From Crossiella sp. CA-258035 (lineage in GTDB: Bacteria > Actinomycetota > Actinomycetes > Mycobacteriales > Pseudonocardiaceae), in NCBI RefSeq assembly GCF_030064675.1, contig NZ_CP116413.1, forward strand, positions 4,310,001 to 4,374,000: a stretch of DNA of 64,000 nucleotides. Reading direction: 5' to 3'. The notes under the pieces were generated by a model. The model had not been told where the DNA came from, did no database searches, and saw only the letters and a list, made by a program, of their open reading frames with translations. A program made the translations under genes and the position numbers. This document shows positions 1 through 12,368 of the stretch, one piece after another. The first letter of the stretch is position 1, and each line of letters starts with the position of its first letter.

Positions 1-100
1 GGTGTCGATTCCGCCAGTCATCGTCCCCCGCAACCCTTCGGCGATCGCACCGCGAATTGTCGGGGCCAAGAACGTTGCCGCGCGGGGGTTTGCCGCCGGA

Positions 101-850
101 CTACGCGATCGGGCTAGCGCGCCGAAGTCGCATCCGGTAGCCCTCGGTCACATAAGGCATCTCCGTCGGCTGCCGGTCCGCCAGCAGCGCGCGCACCCGC
201 CCCAGCAGCTCCTCCCTGGTCGCGGACGGCAGGGTGATCACGTAGCTGCGGGAGGCGACCATGTCCAGCGCCTCCGCCGTGGTGATCGGCTGCTGCCAGC
301 GGAAGTCCCGCCGCTCGACCGGTCCGAACGGCTCGCCGACCTGGTTGGCCTGCCGCTCCTCGTTGGTGGCCGGGCCGTAGTCGCGCAGGATCCGCTCCAG
401 CTCGGCGACCCAGGGCACCGAGACGTCGCGCATGTTCCACACCAGGCCCAGCCAGCCGCCGGGGCGCAGCACTCTGGTGGCCTCCGGGACCGCGCGGGCC
501 GGGTCCACCCAGTGCCAAGCCTGCGCGCAGACCAAGACGTCCACGCTGTTGTCCGGCAACGGGATTGACTCGCCGCTGCCCGGCAGCACCCGGACCTCCG
601 GGAGCACCTGGGCGAACTGCTCGCGCATGCCGTCGGAGGGCTCCACCGCGATGACCTCGCGGTCCGGGGCGCGCAGCGCGCGGGTGAGCTTGCCGGTGCC
701 CGCGCCGAGGTCGACCACGGTGCGGGCGTCCCCTGGCACCAGCCAGGCCACGGCTTCCGGTGGGTAGCCGGGGCGGCCGCGTTCGTAGGTGTCCGCGGCC
801 GCGCCGAACGAGCGGGCCTGCCGGTCTCTCTCCTGCTCCATGCCGGTCAT
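101..850 (-). CDS. Class I SAM-dependent methyltransferase
   Basis: A 249-residue protein with the Methyltransf_11 pattern: motif I DLGAGTG at about residues 47-53 and the post-motif VLRPGG loop near residue 138. This family methylates small molecules using S-adenosylmethionine; the substrate cannot be read from sequence. I chose the ATG at 850 because it overlaps the stop of the upstream ABC-F gene as ATGA, which implies translational coupling; a second in-frame ATG at 841 is also possible. Pairing with an ABC-F resistance-type protein suggests a role in drug tolerance, but this is not an rRNA methyltransferase by motif, so the link is inference. The 100 bases to the left edge hold nothing I can support. 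Confidence 0.85.
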   Translation of the reverse strand: MTGMEQERDRQARSFGAAADTYERGRPGYPPEAVAWLVPGDARTVVDLGAGTGKLTRALRAPDREVIAVEPSDGMREQFAQVLPEVRVLPGSGESIPLPDNSVDVLVCAQAWHWVDPARAVPEATRVLRPGGWLGLVWNMRDVSVPWVAELERILRDYGPATNEERQANQVGEPFGPVERRDFRWQQPITTAEALDMVASRSYVITLPSATREELLGRVRALLADRQPTEMPYVTEGYRMRLRRASPIA

Positions 851-2427
851 CCTGCCTTTCCGCGCAGGGCCAGCCGGGGCCAATGCGCCAGTTCGGTCAG
901 CAGGCCGCGGTCGTGGGTGGCCACCACCACGGCGGCGCTGGTGCCCGCGATCGCCTCGGTCAGCTCGTCGACCAGGGCGGGGGAGAGGTGGTTGGTGGGC
1001 TCGTCGAAGATCACCAGGTCTGGGCGGGTGGCCAGCTTCATGGCCAGGTCCAGCCGCCGTTGCTGGCCCAGGGACAGGCGGGCCACCGGGGTGCGCGCGG
1101 CCTCCCGGTCGAGCAGGCCGGAGGCGGTGGGCGAGCCGGGCAGGGCCGCCCGCTCGAACAACTGCCGGGCGGTCAGCTCACCCGGCCAGTCCGGCACCTC
1201 TTGGGCGATCAACGCGATCCGCGCGCCGGGTAGCCGCCGCACCTCGCCGCTGGTCGGTGGCAGTTCCCCGGCCAGCACCGCGAGCAGGGTCGACTTCCCG
1301 GTCCCGTTCCCACCGGTGATCAACAACCGGTCGCCGCCGTCCACCGTGAGCGTCACCTCCTCCTCAAGACGACCGGTCACCTTCACGGCGTGGGCGCGCA
1401 ACAGCCCAGCGCCGGCCCGGGTGCTCGGCTCCGGCCAGCGCAGGGTCAGCGGCGGCGCGGGCACGGTGACCCGGTGCGCCGCCAGTGCCTCCTGCGCCCG
1501 GTTGAGCGCCTGCACCACACCCGGCGCGCGGGACTGCCGCTGGTGCTTGCCGGTGCCCTTGTCCGGCCGCCACCCGGTGCTCAGCCGGGACCGCGCCTGG
1601 TCGAGGGCGACGGACAGGCCACGCTGCTCGGCCTGCTGCTCCTCGTACTCCTGCACCCACTGCGCCCGGTCCCGCCGACGGCCCTCCAGCCAGGCCGCGT
1701 AACCCCCGGCATACCACCGTGGCCTGCCGTCCTGGCTGGGATCGAGGTCGAGGAACTCGCGGGTCACCTCGCGCAGCAGCGTGCGGTCGTGGCTGACCAG
1801 CGCCAGCCCGCCCCGGTGCGCCCGCAGCCGCTCGGTGAGGAAGGTCAGCCCACCGGCGTCGAGGTGGTTGCTGGGCTCGTCCAGCAGCAGGATGTCGTGC
1901 CCGGCGCTGAGCAGGCAGGCCAGCCGCACCCGGTACCGCTGCCCGACCGACAGCGTGCGCAGCTCCCGCTCGCGGTCGGTGCAGGCGTCCAGTCCGGCCA
2001 GCGCCACGTCGAGCCGCCGCTCGGCGTCCCAGGCGTCCAGGCGGGTGGTCGCGTCCAGGGCGCGGGCGTAGCGCTCGTCCGCGCCGTCCTCGCCCCTGGT
2101 CAGGCCGTCGGTGGCGGCGTCGAGGGCGCGCAGCGCGGCGCGCGCGTTGTGCAGGGCCTCGTCGGTCAGCGAACCGACGGTGGCACCCGCCTGGGCTGGC
2201 AAAGCCTGCTGGGACAAGCCGAATGTGCCCGCGCGGTGCACCGAGCCCCGGTCCGGGACGCGGAGCCCGGCGAGCACGTGCAGCAGGGTGGTCTTGCCCC
2301 GGCCGTTCTCGCCGACGATGGCCAGCCGGGACCGGGCCGAGACGGTGACGGAGACGTCGGTGAGCAGCACGCGCCCGCCCAGGGTGGCCGAGACGTCGGT
2401 GGCGCGCAGATGAGGGGTGATGGACAA
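847..2427 (-). CDS. ABC-F ATPase, antibiotic-resistance (ribosome-protection) type
   Basis: A 526-residue protein with two ABC ATPase domains and no membrane segments. Domain 1 has Walker [10 protein letters not shown] (39-47), signature LSVGQ (159-163) and DEPSNHLD (183-190); domain 2 has Walker [10 protein letters not shown] (372-380), signature LSLGQ and DEPTNHLS. The charged linker between them (about 245-325, with [15 protein letters not shown]) matches actinobacterial ABC-F proteins of the TlrC/CarA/OleB kind. Those bind the ribosomal E site and dislodge drugs from the peptidyl transferase centre or exit tunnel. The gene is preceded by a short upstream ORF and hairpins, as expected for antibiotic-inducible members. 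The resistance role is inferred from family and leader; a housekeeping EttA-like role is less likely. Confidence 0.9.
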   Translation of the reverse strand: MSITPHLRATDVSATLGGRVLLTDVSVTVSARSRLAIVGENGRGKTTLLHVLAGLRVPDRGSVHRAGTFGLSQQALPAQAGATVGSLTDEALHNARAALRALDAATDGLTRGEDGADERYARALDATTRLDAWDAERRLDVALAGLDACTDRERELRTLSVGQRYRVRLACLLSAGHDILLLDEPSNHLDAGGLTFLTERLRAHRGGLALVSHDRTLLREVTREFLDLDPSQDGRPRWYAGGYAAWLEGRRRDRAQWVQEYEEQQAEQRGLSVALDQARSRLSTGWRPDKGTGKHQRQSRAPGVVQALNRAQEALAAHRVTVPAPPLTLRWPEPSTRAGAGLLRAHAVKVTGRLEEEVTLTVDGGDRLLITGGNGTGKSTLLAVLAGELPPTSGEVRRLPGARIALIAQEVPDWPGELTARQLFERAALPGSPTASGLLDREAARTPVARLSLGQQRRLDLAMKLATRPDLVIFDEPTNHLSPALVDELTEAIAGTSAAVVVATHDRGLLTELAHWPRLALRGKAG

Positions 2428-2471
2428 GGGAATGCTCCGCAGCTCTGGTGGGAGCCGGGCAGCACGAACAC

Positions 2472-2536
2472 GCCGCCCGGCGATGGCCGGAACGGCGGGC
2501 AGGGAGAAAGGTCTCGGTGCGCCGCCGTCAGGCGGC
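2472..2536 (-). promoter_or_regulatory. Candidate attenuator hairpins between leader ORF and ABC-F gene
   Basis: Two GC-rich inverted repeats follow the leader peptide on the minus strand. One is GCCGCC-TGAC-GGCGGC, spanning 2536-2521 with the leader stop in its loop. The other is a CCGGC/GCCGG stem at about 2477-2490, next to a GGGCGGCG tract that could instead pair with the leader's final codons. Mutually exclusive stems after a leader ORF are the hallmark of ribosome-mediated attenuation. Folding energies were not computed. Confidence 0.4.
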
Positions 2537-2590
2537 GGAGCTGGGCGGCATGACCGCGATCGTCGCGGCGAAGCCGGCGCTGTAGTGCAT
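2528..2590 (-). CDS. Upstream leader ORF of the ABC-F gene (20 residues)
   Basis: The 20-codon ORF reads [20 protein letters not shown] and stops at TGA (2530-2528), 100 bases before the ABC-F start. There is no Shine-Dalgarno sequence. A promoter-like pair, TTGGCC (2626-2621), 17 bases, TAACCT (2603-2598), ends seven bases before the ATG, so the transcript would begin at or next to the start codon (leaderless). The stop codon sits in the loop of a GCCGCC/GGCGGC hairpin. This layout fits a ribosome-stalling leader peptide. Function is inferred; no homology is claimed. Confidence 0.55.
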   Translation of the reverse strand: MHYSAGFAATIAVMPPSSAA

Positions 2591-2597
2591 GGCGGCC

Positions 2598-2626
2598 AGG
2601 TTAGTCAGGCGACTGGAGGGGGCCAA
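2598..2626 (-). promoter_or_regulatory. Predicted promoter of the ABC-F leader transcript
   Basis: TTGGCC and TAACCT are separated by exactly 17 bases, and the -10 box ends seven bases upstream of the leader ATG at 2590. This predicts a leaderless leader-peptide transcript. A short AATT-containing stretch lies just upstream of the -35 box; a WhiB7-type site is possible but weak. Confidence 0.5.
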
Positions 2627-2654
2627 CCGAATTGTCGGCCGCGCGGGTCTGCGC

Positions 2655-4574
2655 TCAGCCTGGGGTGCAGGTCAGTGCCGGTGGCGCTGCCCTTCCGGTG
2701 GCCTGGAACCCGAAGGTGGTGCTGCCGCCCGCGCCGATCGAGCCGTTCCACCCGGCGTCCGTGGCCACCACACCGGCGGCGTCCTGCTTCAGGGTGGTGT
2801 TCCACGACTTGGTGACCTGCTGGTCGCCGGGCCACGTCCAGCTGACCCGCCACCCGGTCATCGCGGCGCGCCGGTCGTTGGTGACGGTCACCGTCGCGGC
2901 GTGCCCGGTGCCCCAGTCGCCGTTGACGTGCAGGCTCGCCGAGCACCCGGCCGCGGGCAGGACCAGCAGCGTGATGGAGTTCGCCGGGTAGGTCGCGTTG
3001 ACCTGGCCGTTGCTCACCTGGAGATCGTCGCCGCGCACGATGGCGCCCAGGTTGGCCTCGCCGTAGGTGAACCGCTGCGCCGCACCGGCGCTGTCGAACC
3101 CGGCCACCGACAGCGGCGAGGTCAGCTCGCCGCCGGTCTTGTTGACGACCATGACGGTCAGCGCCTTGTCGGCGGAGCGCTGCGCCGCGTAGACCGCGAG
3201 CCTGCCCTGGTCGGCGGCGGTGGCCGACACGCTGACGTCACCGAAGCGGCTGCCCGCGCCGTCGTAGTCGCGGTACATCCGGAAGGCGTAGGCGCCCGGA
3301 TCGGTCGGCTTGGGCTCGCCCCACATCGTGGCCAGGTCGAGGCCCTCACGTCCGAAGATGCCCAGGACGTCGGCTTGCGCCAGCGCACCGTTGATGTGGT
3401 CCAGCGCGCCCCAGTTGTACTCGGTGATGGCGGTCTTGGTGCCGGGGTTGTACTGGGCGATCCACGACTTCATCGTGCGGATGAACTGCAACGGCGGCGC
3501 GTTGACCCCGCCGGGGCCGATCCAGTTCTCCTCGACGTAGGTCGGGTCCCACAGCGACCGGGTGGACCGCAGCCGCAACGCGTTGGCCGCGGGGTCCTTG
3601 TCAGCGCTGATCTGCGGGTAGAAGTGCTGGTCGAAGTAGTCCAGGAAGCGTTGCCCGCCATGGGCGTCGCTGAAGTCCTTCATGTTCTTCAGGTACCACT
3701 GGGAGAGGTTGAGCCCGCCGTGCGCGGCGGAGTCGGCACCCGGCCCGCAGCCGTCCACTCCGGAGGCGACCCACTCGCAGTACCCCCAGCCGGACGGGCC
3801 GAGGACCTTGGCACTGGGGTCGGCGGCCTTGATCGCCGCGGCGGTCGCGGTGCCCTTGCCGCCCAACTCGTCGTAGGAGACCGGCTCGGGGTGCACGTCG
3901 CGATGCGTCTGGGCCCACAGCACCGGCTCGTTGTCGAGCTGGTAGATCGGCACGCCACCCCGTGCTGCCGTGCCGAACCTGTTCGCCAGGTGCGCCACCA
4001 TCTCCCCGGCGAACGCCGCGTCCGCCTTGATCGAGGTGTCGGCGGGCACACCGGTGAGGTTCTGCTGGTTCAGCTGGCCGTTGCCGCAGTTGGGGTCCCA
4101 CTCGTCGAACTTGTCCTGCTGCGGGAACCGGGTCGCCGGGAAGCCACAGTTGAACGGGTGCGTGGACGGGGAATCCTTGGCCACCCACCCGATCATGGGC
4201 ACCGTGACGACCGGCTTGATGCCGCGGTCGAGGTTGGACCTGACCATGCCCTCGACGGAGCGTTCCTGGTCGGTGACGATGTTCTCGAAGAACCAGTCGC
4301 TGCCGGTGTTGTAGGTGCGGTTCTTGAAGTTGTAGCGGCTGGTCGTGTTGCCGCCCCAGCGCGCCACCGACTGGCCGATCTCGGCGTTGAACGCCGGATC
4401 GCCGCCGTTGAGGCCGTAGATGTCGGGGCTGATCGCGTGCCGGGCGGCGGAGACGTCCACTGACAGCGCGGGCCCCGTGGCCGTGGCGCTGGCGGCCGCG
4501 TGGCCGGTGAGCATCACGGTGAGCGTCAGCACCGCGACGGCCGATCCGCCTCGCACCAGACTTCTTGGTCGCAT
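2655..4574 (-). CDS. Secreted GH44 endoglucanase/xyloglucanase with CBM2
   Basis: A 639-residue secreted enzyme: signal peptide (1 to about 30), a GH44 catalytic domain, and a C-terminal family 2 carbohydrate-binding module (about 537-639, with the typical GWRVSWTWPGDQ and GSIGAGGSTTFGFQ segments). The GH44 acid/base glutamate is in DNEPVLW (about 215) and the nucleophile in ITEYNWG (about 385). GH44 cleaves internal beta-1,4-glucan bonds and is often active on xyloglucan and carboxymethylcellulose; CBM2 binds crystalline cellulose. The start at 4574 is chosen because the signal peptide begins there; the longer upstream reading would run through the operator. It is transcribed divergently from a GH9 gene, each behind a CebR-type palindrome. 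Confidence 0.92.
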   Translation of the reverse strand: MRPRSLVRGGSAVAVLTLTVMLTGHAAASATATGPALSVDVSAARHAISPDIYGLNGGDPAFNAEIGQSVARWGGNTTSRYNFKNRTYNTGSDWFFENIVTDQERSVEGMVRSNLDRGIKPVVTVPMIGWVAKDSPSTHPFNCGFPATRFPQQDKFDEWDPNCGNGQLNQQNLTGVPADTSIKADAAFAGEMVAHLANRFGTAARGGVPIYQLDNEPVLWAQTHRDVHPEPVSYDELGGKGTATAAAIKAADPSAKVLGPSGWGYCEWVASGVDGCGPGADSAAHGGLNLSQWYLKNMKDFSDAHGGQRFLDYFDQHFYPQISADKDPAANALRLRSTRSLWDPTYVEENWIGPGGVNAPPLQFIRTMKSWIAQYNPGTKTAITEYNWGALDHINGALAQADVLGIFGREGLDLATMWGEPKPTDPGAYAFRMYRDYDGAGSRFGDVSVSATAADQGRLAVYAAQRSADKALTVMVVNKTGGELTSPLSVAGFDSAGAAQRFTYGEANLGAIVRGDDLQVSNGQVNATYPANSITLLVLPAAGCSASLHVNGDWGTGHAATVTVTNDRRAAMTGWRVSWTWPGDQQVTKSWNTTLKQDAAGVVATDAGWNGSIGAGGSTTFGFQATGRAAPPALTCTPG

Positions 4575-4608
4575 CAAGGCCCTCGCAGCATCGTCGCCGG
4601 GACTGGAC

Positions 4609-4622
4609 TGGGAGCGCTCCCA
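4609..4622. promoter_or_regulatory. CebR-type operator in the GH44 promoter
   Basis: Perfect 14-bp palindrome TGGGAGCGCTCCCA, the consensus bound by the cellulose-utilisation repressor CebR (LacI family) of Streptomyces. It lies 34 bases upstream of the GH44 ATG and just downstream of a TACAGT -10 candidate (4638-4633), a roadblock position. Confidence 0.85.
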
Positions 4623-4639
4623 GTTGAGGAAGACTGTAA

Positions 4640-6742
<2,103 letters not shown>

Positions 6743-6748
6743 ACCTCG

Positions 6749-6783
6749 GCGCGGGGCGTTCGGTGTGCGCGGGCGCCCCGCGC
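6749..6783 (+). terminator. Stem-loop after the GH9 gene
   Basis: Ten-base perfect arms GCGCGGGGCG (6749-6758) and CGCCCCGCGC (6774-6783) around a 15-base loop, starting seven bases after the GH9 stop. There is no T-run, as is usual for high-GC terminators. Confidence 0.55.
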
Positions 6784-6812
6784 GTTTGCCGATGTGGCGT
6801 TGTGGTCAAATC

Positions 6813-6834
6813 GTCGAATTCGATGTCGAATTCG
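6813..6834. promoter_or_regulatory. Tandem GTCGAATTCG repeats upstream of the fucosidases
   Basis: GTCGAATTCG occurs at 6813-6822 and again at 6825-6834, a 12-base period, and each copy contains the palindrome CGAATTCG. They lie about 80 bases upstream of the GH29 start in the only AT-containing part of this gap. This is a candidate operator for a regulator other than the CebR-like protein, as no TGGGAGCG box is present here. Regulator unknown. Confidence 0.4.
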
Positions 6835-6914
6835 GAAAATCGGCGCTCTTTCAGGAGATGGGGTGTATTGCTAGCCTTTGCCAAGCGGTGGTCGCGCGAA
6901 CAATAGGAGCGTTG

Positions 6915-8846
6915 ATGACGACATCAGGCATGTCCCGCCGCGGCTTTCTGGCGGCCACCGGTGTCGCGGCGGCCGCGACGGTGGTGCCGGGCCTGGTGGG
7001 GCAGCCGCTCCGGGCTGCCGCGGCGGAGGCCCGGACGAACCTGGCCGAGCTGGTCGACCTCCGCTTCGGCATGTTCAACCACTTCAACCTCGGCACCTTC
7101 ACCGACGAGGAATGGGCGGCGGGTGGCCAGAGCCCTTCGCTGTTCGCACCGTCCTCAGTGGACTGTGCACAGTGGGCGGACGCGGCCGCCGCCGCGAAGA
7201 TGAGCTACGGCGTGCTGACCACCAAGCACCACGACGGGTTCGCGCTGTGGCCCACCGCGTTCGGCAGGCAGAACGTGGCGTACTCGGGCTACCGGCGGGA
7301 TGTGGTGCGCCAGTACGTGCACGCGTTCCGCGCCCGAGGGCTCAGGGTCGGGCTGTACTACTCGATCTGGGACCGCACCCACACCATCCAGGCCCTCGGC
7401 GGGCACGTCAGCGACCCGGCCCAGACCGTCGAACCGGGCGACCTGACCGTGGTGCTCGGCCAGCTCCGCGAGCTGCTGACGAACTACGGCGCCATCGACA
7501 TGCTCGTCACCGACGGCTGGTCCTGGCAGATGGGGCAGCAGCAGATCCCCTACCAGGAGGTCCACCACCTGGTGAAGTCCTTGCAGCCCAACTGCGTGAT
7601 CATCGACATCGGCGGGCTGTCGCAGCCCTGGCTCAGCGACGCGATCTTCTTCGAGGCGCCGCTGGGTGTCCGGGCCCCCGAGGGGAACACCTACGCGGGC
7701 GTCCAGGGCGAGACGATCAGCAACGGCTGGTTCTGGCATCCCAGCACGCCCACCACGAACCCGCGCAGTCGCGACGCGATCCTGACCGACCTCAGGGACC
7801 TGGAGCCGAAGTACACCTCGTACCTGCTCAACTGCCCGCCCAACCGCGACGGCAGGCTCGACACCAACATCGTCACCCGGCTCGCGGAGGTCGGCGCCGC
7901 CTGGAGCCCGAACCACTCGCGCCCGCCGCTACCGGCCCAGCCCTTGCGCGTCGAGTGGCCGGTGAACGCGGTGGCGGCCTACGCCTCGTCCTTCAACAGC
8001 GGCGAGTTCGCCTACCACGCGATCGACAACCGCAGCGACGTCCGGTTCGAGACCTGCTGGTCCACCTGGGGTGGCGGCCGGACCCTGCCGCAGACGATCA
8101 CGATCGACCTGGGCGGCGTGTGGAGCAACGTGTCCACTGTGGAGTACCTGCCCAAGCAGTGGCATCGGGACAGCACGAACACCAACGGCGACATCACCGC
8201 GGCCACGATCTCCACCAGCACCAACGGAATCGACTTCACCGAGGTGGCCGCCGTCAACTGGGCCGCGGGCCAGCGGTTCAAGATCGCCGAGTGGTCCGGC
8301 CGCGACGTGGGCTTCGTGCGCGTGCACGTCACGGCCGCCACCGGTGGCTACGTCAACATCAGCGGGACCCACATCGGCGGGCGGCTCGCGCGCCCCCGGC
8401 TGGTCTCCCGCTTCCCGCTCGCGCACACCGTCTACCGCATCCAGGCCCGGCACAGCGGCAAGGTGCTGCACGTGCAGAACTCCGCCACGGCCGACGGCAC
8501 CCCGGTGCAGCAGTGGAGCCGGCAGGACAACGCGGGGCAGAAGTGGACCTTCATCTCCACCGGGGACGGGTACTTCAGGATCCGGGACCAGAACAGCGGC
8601 AAGCTGCTGGAGGTCGGTGACCTGGCGCGGGGCAACGGCGGAAAGATGAACATCCGGGGTGGGGCGAGCCTGCACCAGCAGCACTGGGCGGTCACCCCGG
8701 TCGGCGAGGGTTTCTTCATCCTCACCAACCGGCTCAGCCAGCGCGTGCTCAACGTCCCCGACGCCTCGACCGCGGACGGCACGGTCCTCGACCAGTGGGA
8801 CTACCACCACGCACCGCAGCAGCAGTGGCAGCTCATCCCGTCCTAG
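6915..8846 (+). CDS. Tat-exported GH29 alpha-L-fucosidase with CBM32 and ricin-type lectin domains
   Basis: A 643-residue exported enzyme. The N-terminus carries a twin-arginine signal ([10 protein letters not shown]). The GH29 domain (about 38-330) has its nucleophile aspartate in LVTDGW (about 200). A discoidin/CBM32-like domain (about 345-490) and a C-terminal ricin-B/CBM13-like domain (about 500-643, with repeated QQW and QKW motifs) follow. GH29 enzymes remove alpha-L-fucose with retention of configuration. The start at 6915 is supported by AGGAG five bases upstream. The next gene is a GH95 fucosidase 32 bases on, so both are probably one transcript. With the endoglucanases, the likely substrate is fucosylated xyloglucan, although a glycan from another host cannot be excluded. 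Confidence 0.88.
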   Translation: MTTSGMSRRGFLAATGVAAAATVVPGLVGQPLRAAAAEARTNLAELVDLRFGMFNHFNLGTFTDEEWAAGGQSPSLFAPSSVDCAQWADAAAAAKMSYGVLTTKHHDGFALWPTAFGRQNVAYSGYRRDVVRQYVHAFRARGLRVGLYYSIWDRTHTIQALGGHVSDPAQTVEPGDLTVVLGQLRELLTNYGAIDMLVTDGWSWQMGQQQIPYQEVHHLVKSLQPNCVIIDIGGLSQPWLSDAIFFEAPLGVRAPEGNTYAGVQGETISNGWFWHPSTPTTNPRSRDAILTDLRDLEPKYTSYLLNCPPNRDGRLDTNIVTRLAEVGAAWSPNHSRPPLPAQPLRVEWPVNAVAAYASSFNSGEFAYHAIDNRSDVRFETCWSTWGGGRTLPQTITIDLGGVWSNVSTVEYLPKQWHRDSTNTNGDITAATISTSTNGIDFTEVAAVNWAAGQRFKIAEWSGRDVGFVRVHVTAATGGYVNISGTHIGGRLARPRLVSRFPLAHTVYRIQARHSGKVLHVQNSATADGTPVQQWSRQDNAGQKWTFISTGDGYFRIRDQNSGKLLEVGDLARGNGGKMNIRGGASLHQQHWAVTPVGEGFFILTNRLSQRVLNVPDASTADGTVLDQWDYHHAPQQQWQLIPS

Positions 8847-8878
8847 CCAGGTCAGCCGGTCCGCCGGAAGGGAACGAT

Positions 8879-11293
8879 ATGAGCAGGCTCAGCTCGGGCA
8901 CCCGCCTGGTGGCCGTGGCCACCGCTGTGGTGGCGGTGGCGTCGACGGGCCTGGCGCTGCGGCACTCCGGTGTCCCGGCCGCGACGGCGCAGGCCGTGCC
9001 GGAGGGCAACACCCTGTGGTACGACGAGCCCGCCACCGACTGGGAGAGCCGCGCGCTGCCCATCGGCAACGGCGCGCTGGGCGCGATGGTGTTCGGCAGT
9101 GTGCCCTCGGAACGGTTGCAGTTCAACGAGAAGTCGCTGTGGACCGGCGGCCCCGGCTCACCGGGGCACAACTCCGGCAACTGGACCTCGCCGCGTCCGG
9201 GGGCGCTGCGCGAGGTCGTCGACGCCATCGGCCGGGACGGCAAGGCCGCCCCGAACTGGGTGGCGGGCAAGCTCGGCCAGCGCAGGTCCGGGTTCGGCGC
9301 CTACCAGACCTTCGGCGACCTGCACCTGGACCTGACCGGTCAGTCCAGCGCCGTCACCGGGTACCGCCGCGAGCTGAACATCGGCAACGCCATCGCCGAG
9401 GTGGGCTACACCCAGGGCGGTGTCGTGCACGACCGCGAGTACTTCGCCAGCCACCGCGGCAAGGTGATCGCCGGGCGACTGGGCGCGAACCAGTCGGGCA
9501 AGGTGTCGTTCAGCCTGCGGTACACCTCACCGCGGGCCGACTTCACCGCCTCCGCGGCGAACGGCAGGCTGACCATCCGCGGTCAGCTGGCCGACAACGG
9601 GATGATCTTCGAATCGCAGGTCCGCGTGCTCACCGACGGCGGCACGGTCACCAGTAGCGGCAGCACGGTGACGGTGTCGGGCGCCAACAGCGCGACCTTC
9701 CTCGTCGGCGCCGGCACGAACTACGCCGACACCTACCCGAACTACCGCGGCGCTGACCCCAGGAACGCGGTCACGGCCGCGGTGGACGCCGCGGCGGCGA
9801 AGTCCTACGCGATCCTGCGGTCGGAGCACATCGCCGACCACAAGGCCTTGTTCGACCGGGTGAAGCTGAACATCGGCCAATCGGTGCCGGACAAGCCCAC
9901 CGACGACCTGCGCGCCGCCTACACCGGTGGCGCTTCGGCGGCCGACCGCGCGCTGGAGGCGCTGTACTACCAGTACGGCCGGTACCTGCTCATCGCGTCC
10001 TCCCGGCCGGGATCGCTGCCCGCCAACCTGCAAGGGGTGTGGAACCAGTCGACCTCGCCACCGTGGGCGTCGGACTACCACACCAACATCAACGTCCAGA
10101 TGAACTACTGGCCCGCCGCGCAGGCGAACCTCGGCGAGACCGCGGAACCGTACGTCCGGTTCGTGGAGCAGCTCAAGGCCCCCGGCGAGCGGAGCGCGGC
10201 CAACATCTTCGGCACCCGCGGGTGGGTGGTGCAGAACGAGACCAACCCGTTCGGCTTCACCGGTGTGCACGACTGGGCGACGGCGTTCTGGTTCCCCGAG
10301 GCCAACGGCTGGCTGGCCTCCCAGCTCTACGACCTCTACCGGTTCAACCTGGATCCCGCGCTGTTGCACAGGGTGTACCCGCTGCTCAAGGGCGCGAGCG
10401 AGTTCTGGCTGGCGAACCTGCGCACCGACCCCCAGGACGGCAAGCTGGTCGCCACGCCGTCGTACTCGCCCGAACACGGCGACTTCACCGCAGGCGGCTC
10501 GATGGCCCAGCAGATCGTGTGGGGTCTGTTCAAGGACACCATCGCCGCCGCCGGCACGCTCGGCGTGGACGCCGCGTTCCGCGCGCGGGTGCAGGGCGCG
10601 CTGGACCGGCTCGACCCCGGCCTGCGGATCGGCTCGTGGGGGCAGTTGCAGGAGTGGAAGGCCGATCTGGACAGCCAGACCAACGACCACCGGCACGTCT
10701 CGCACCTGTACGCCCTGCACCCCGGCAGGCAGATCGCGGCAGGCTCCGCTCTTGGTGCGGCGGCCAAGGTGTCGCTGACCGCGCGCGGCGACGGGGGAAC
10801 CGGGTGGAGCAAGGCATGGAAGATCAACTTCTGGGCCCGGCTGCTCGACGGCGACCACTCCCACAAGATGCTCGTCGAGCTGCTCAAGAACTCCACCCTG
10901 GCCAACCTGTTCGACACCCACCCGCCGTTCCAGATCGACGGCAACTTCGGCGCGACCGCGGGTATGACCGAAATGCTGCTGCAGAGCCAGCACGGTGACG
11001 TCCACGTCCTGCCCGCCAAGCCCAGCGGCTGGACCTCGGGCTCGGTGACCGGCCTCAAGGCTCGCGGCAATGTCACCGTGGACGCGGCCTGGACCACCGC
11101 GGGCGGCCTGGACTTCACGGCGAAACCGGCGGCCTCGGGCAGCCTGACCTTGCGCAGCAAGATGTTCACCGGGCGGTACACGCTCACCGACACCTCGACG
11201 GGGCAGTCCGTCGGCGGCGCCCGCGACGGCGACCGGGTCACCTTCACCGCCGTGGCGGGCCGCACCTACCGGGCAACCGGTGTGCAGAGCTGA
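8879..11293 (+). CDS. Secreted GH95 alpha-L-fucosidase (alpha-1,2)
   Basis: An 804-residue secreted protein with an N-terminal hydrophobic signal (about 1-38) and a full-length GH95 domain. The paired asparagines that activate water are in [10 protein letters not shown] (about 403 and 405), and the acid residue is in FQIDGNFG (about 687), matching the catalytic set known from Bifidobacterium AfcA. GH95 enzymes are inverting and prefer the alpha-1,2-linked fucose found on xyloglucan side chains. A strong GGAAGGGA ribosome site precedes the ATG. Having GH29 and GH95 together gives cover of different fucose linkages. The gene ends 11 bases from the convergent LacI gene. Confidence 0.9.
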   Translation: MSRLSSGTRLVAVATAVVAVASTGLALRHSGVPAATAQAVPEGNTLWYDEPATDWESRALPIGNGALGAMVFGSVPSERLQFNEKSLWTGGPGSPGHNSGNWTSPRPGALREVVDAIGRDGKAAPNWVAGKLGQRRSGFGAYQTFGDLHLDLTGQSSAVTGYRRELNIGNAIAEVGYTQGGVVHDREYFASHRGKVIAGRLGANQSGKVSFSLRYTSPRADFTASAANGRLTIRGQLADNGMIFESQVRVLTDGGTVTSSGSTVTVSGANSATFLVGAGTNYADTYPNYRGADPRNAVTAAVDAAAAKSYAILRSEHIADHKALFDRVKLNIGQSVPDKPTDDLRAAYTGGASAADRALEALYYQYGRYLLIASSRPGSLPANLQGVWNQSTSPPWASDYHTNINVQMNYWPAAQANLGETAEPYVRFVEQLKAPGERSAANIFGTRGWVVQNETNPFGFTGVHDWATAFWFPEANGWLASQLYDLYRFNLDPALLHRVYPLLKGASEFWLANLRTDPQDGKLVATPSYSPEHGDFTAGGSMAQQIVWGLFKDTIAAAGTLGVDAAFRARVQGALDRLDPGLRIGSWGQLQEWKADLDSQTNDHRHVSHLYALHPGRQIAAGSALGAAAKVSLTARGDGGTGWSKAWKINFWARLLDGDHSHKMLVELLKNSTLANLFDTHPPFQIDGNFGATAGMTEMLLQSQHGDVHVLPAKPSGWTSGSVTGLKARGNVTVDAAWTTAGGLDFTAKPAASGSLTLRSKMFTGRYTLTDTSTGQSVGGARDGDRVTFTAVAGRTYRATGVQS

Positions 11294-11304
11294 GCCTCAC
11301 CGGG

Positions 11305-12315
11305 TCACGCGGAGTCCCGGCGGACCAGGCTCACCGGGAGCACCTGCCTGCCTGGCGCCGGGCCCGCTCCGTCGATGAGCTGGAACAGGGTGTCGACCAT
11401 CTGCCGGACCTGCCCGCGCGGGTCCTGGTGAATGGTGGTCAGCGGTGGCCGGGTGGCCTCGGCCAGCCCGCGGTGGTCGTCGAAGCCCACCACGGCAACG
11501 TCTTCCGGCACCCGCCGTCCCGCGGCCCGCAGCGCGCGCAACGCGCCCGCGGCCATCGGGTCGTTGGCCACGAACACCGCGTCCAGCCTGGGCACCCGTC
11601 TCAGCAACCGGGCCATCGCCCGCTCACCGCTCTCGGCGCTGAAGTCGCCCTCTTCGGACAGACGGGCGGCGGCGCGCTCGTCCAGGCCGAGGGTGCCGCG
11701 CCAGCCCGCGCAGCGGTCGATCGCCGAGCGCTGGTCCTGCGGGCCGGCCACGGTGCCGATGTGCTTGCGCCCCAAGGACAGCAGGTGTTCGACGGCGAGC
11801 TTCGCGCCGCCCTCGTTGTCGAAGTCGACCAGGTGCAGCCCGCGGGTGCCGCTGCCGGGCCGGCCGCCGCCGAAGACCATCGGCAACCGGAGCAGGCGCA
11901 GCGCGGTGGGCAGGGGGTCGGCCTGGTGGGAGGCGAAGACCAAGGCGCCGTCGACGTGGCCGCCGTCCAGGAAGCGCAACGTGCCCGGCACGTCCTGCCT
12001 GCTGTCCACCAGCATCATCAGCATCTGGCTGCCGCGTCCGGTCAGCTCGCGGAAGGCGCCGCGGACTATCTCGGCGAAGTAGGGGTCCTCCAGCACCTTG
12101 GGCTCCGGCTCGGACAGGACCAGGGCGATGGCGTTGGTGCGGCGGGTGACCAGAGAACGGGCCGCCTGGTTGGGGGAGTAGCCGAGCGCCTGGGCCGCGA
12201 CCAGGACCTTCTCCCGGGCATCGGGGCTGACGTAGACCTCGGCGTTGAGCGCCCTGGACGCGGTCGAGCGGGAAACACCGGCGTAGGCGGCGACATCCTC
12301 CAGCGTGGGCCGCAT
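11305..12315 (-). CDS. LacI-family repressor, CebR-like
   Basis: A 336-residue LacI/GalR-type regulator: an N-terminal helix-turn-helix (DVAAYAGVSRSTASRALN) and hinge, then a periplasmic-binding-protein-like sensor domain (about 62-330) ending in the usual VVGFDD and TTIHQDP segments. I infer that it represses the glucanase genes and itself: the CebR-type operator occurs perfectly in both glucanase promoters and with one mismatch in its own. In Streptomyces CebR is released by cellobiose; the inducer here is presumed similar. The ATG at 12315 follows AAGGTGAG and begins exactly at the HTH; an upstream extension would read through the operator. Confidence 0.88.
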   Translation of the reverse strand: MRPTLEDVAAYAGVSRSTASRALNAEVYVSPDAREKVLVAAQALGYSPNQAARSLVTRRTNAIALVLSEPEPKVLEDPYFAEIVRGAFRELTGRGSQMLMMLVDSRQDVPGTLRFLDGGHVDGALVFASHQADPLPTALRLLRLPMVFGGGRPGSGTRGLHLVDFDNEGGAKLAVEHLLSLGRKHIGTVAGPQDQRSAIDRCAGWRGTLGLDERAAARLSEEGDFSAESGERAMARLLRRVPRLDAVFVANDPMAAGALRALRAAGRRVPEDVAVVGFDDHRGLAEATRPPLTTIHQDPRGQVRQMVDTLFQLIDGAGPAPGRQVLPVSLVRRDSA

Positions 12316-12368
12316 CTCACCTTGGACCGTCACATCCACCACCCCATCCGCGTCAGCCCAGCCAACCC

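Noticed and set aside
847-2427. ABC-F gene as self-resistance for the biosynthetic cluster
   Set aside because: It lies about 36 kb away with its own leader and unrelated genes between. The leader logic suggests induction by external drugs. No evidence links the two.
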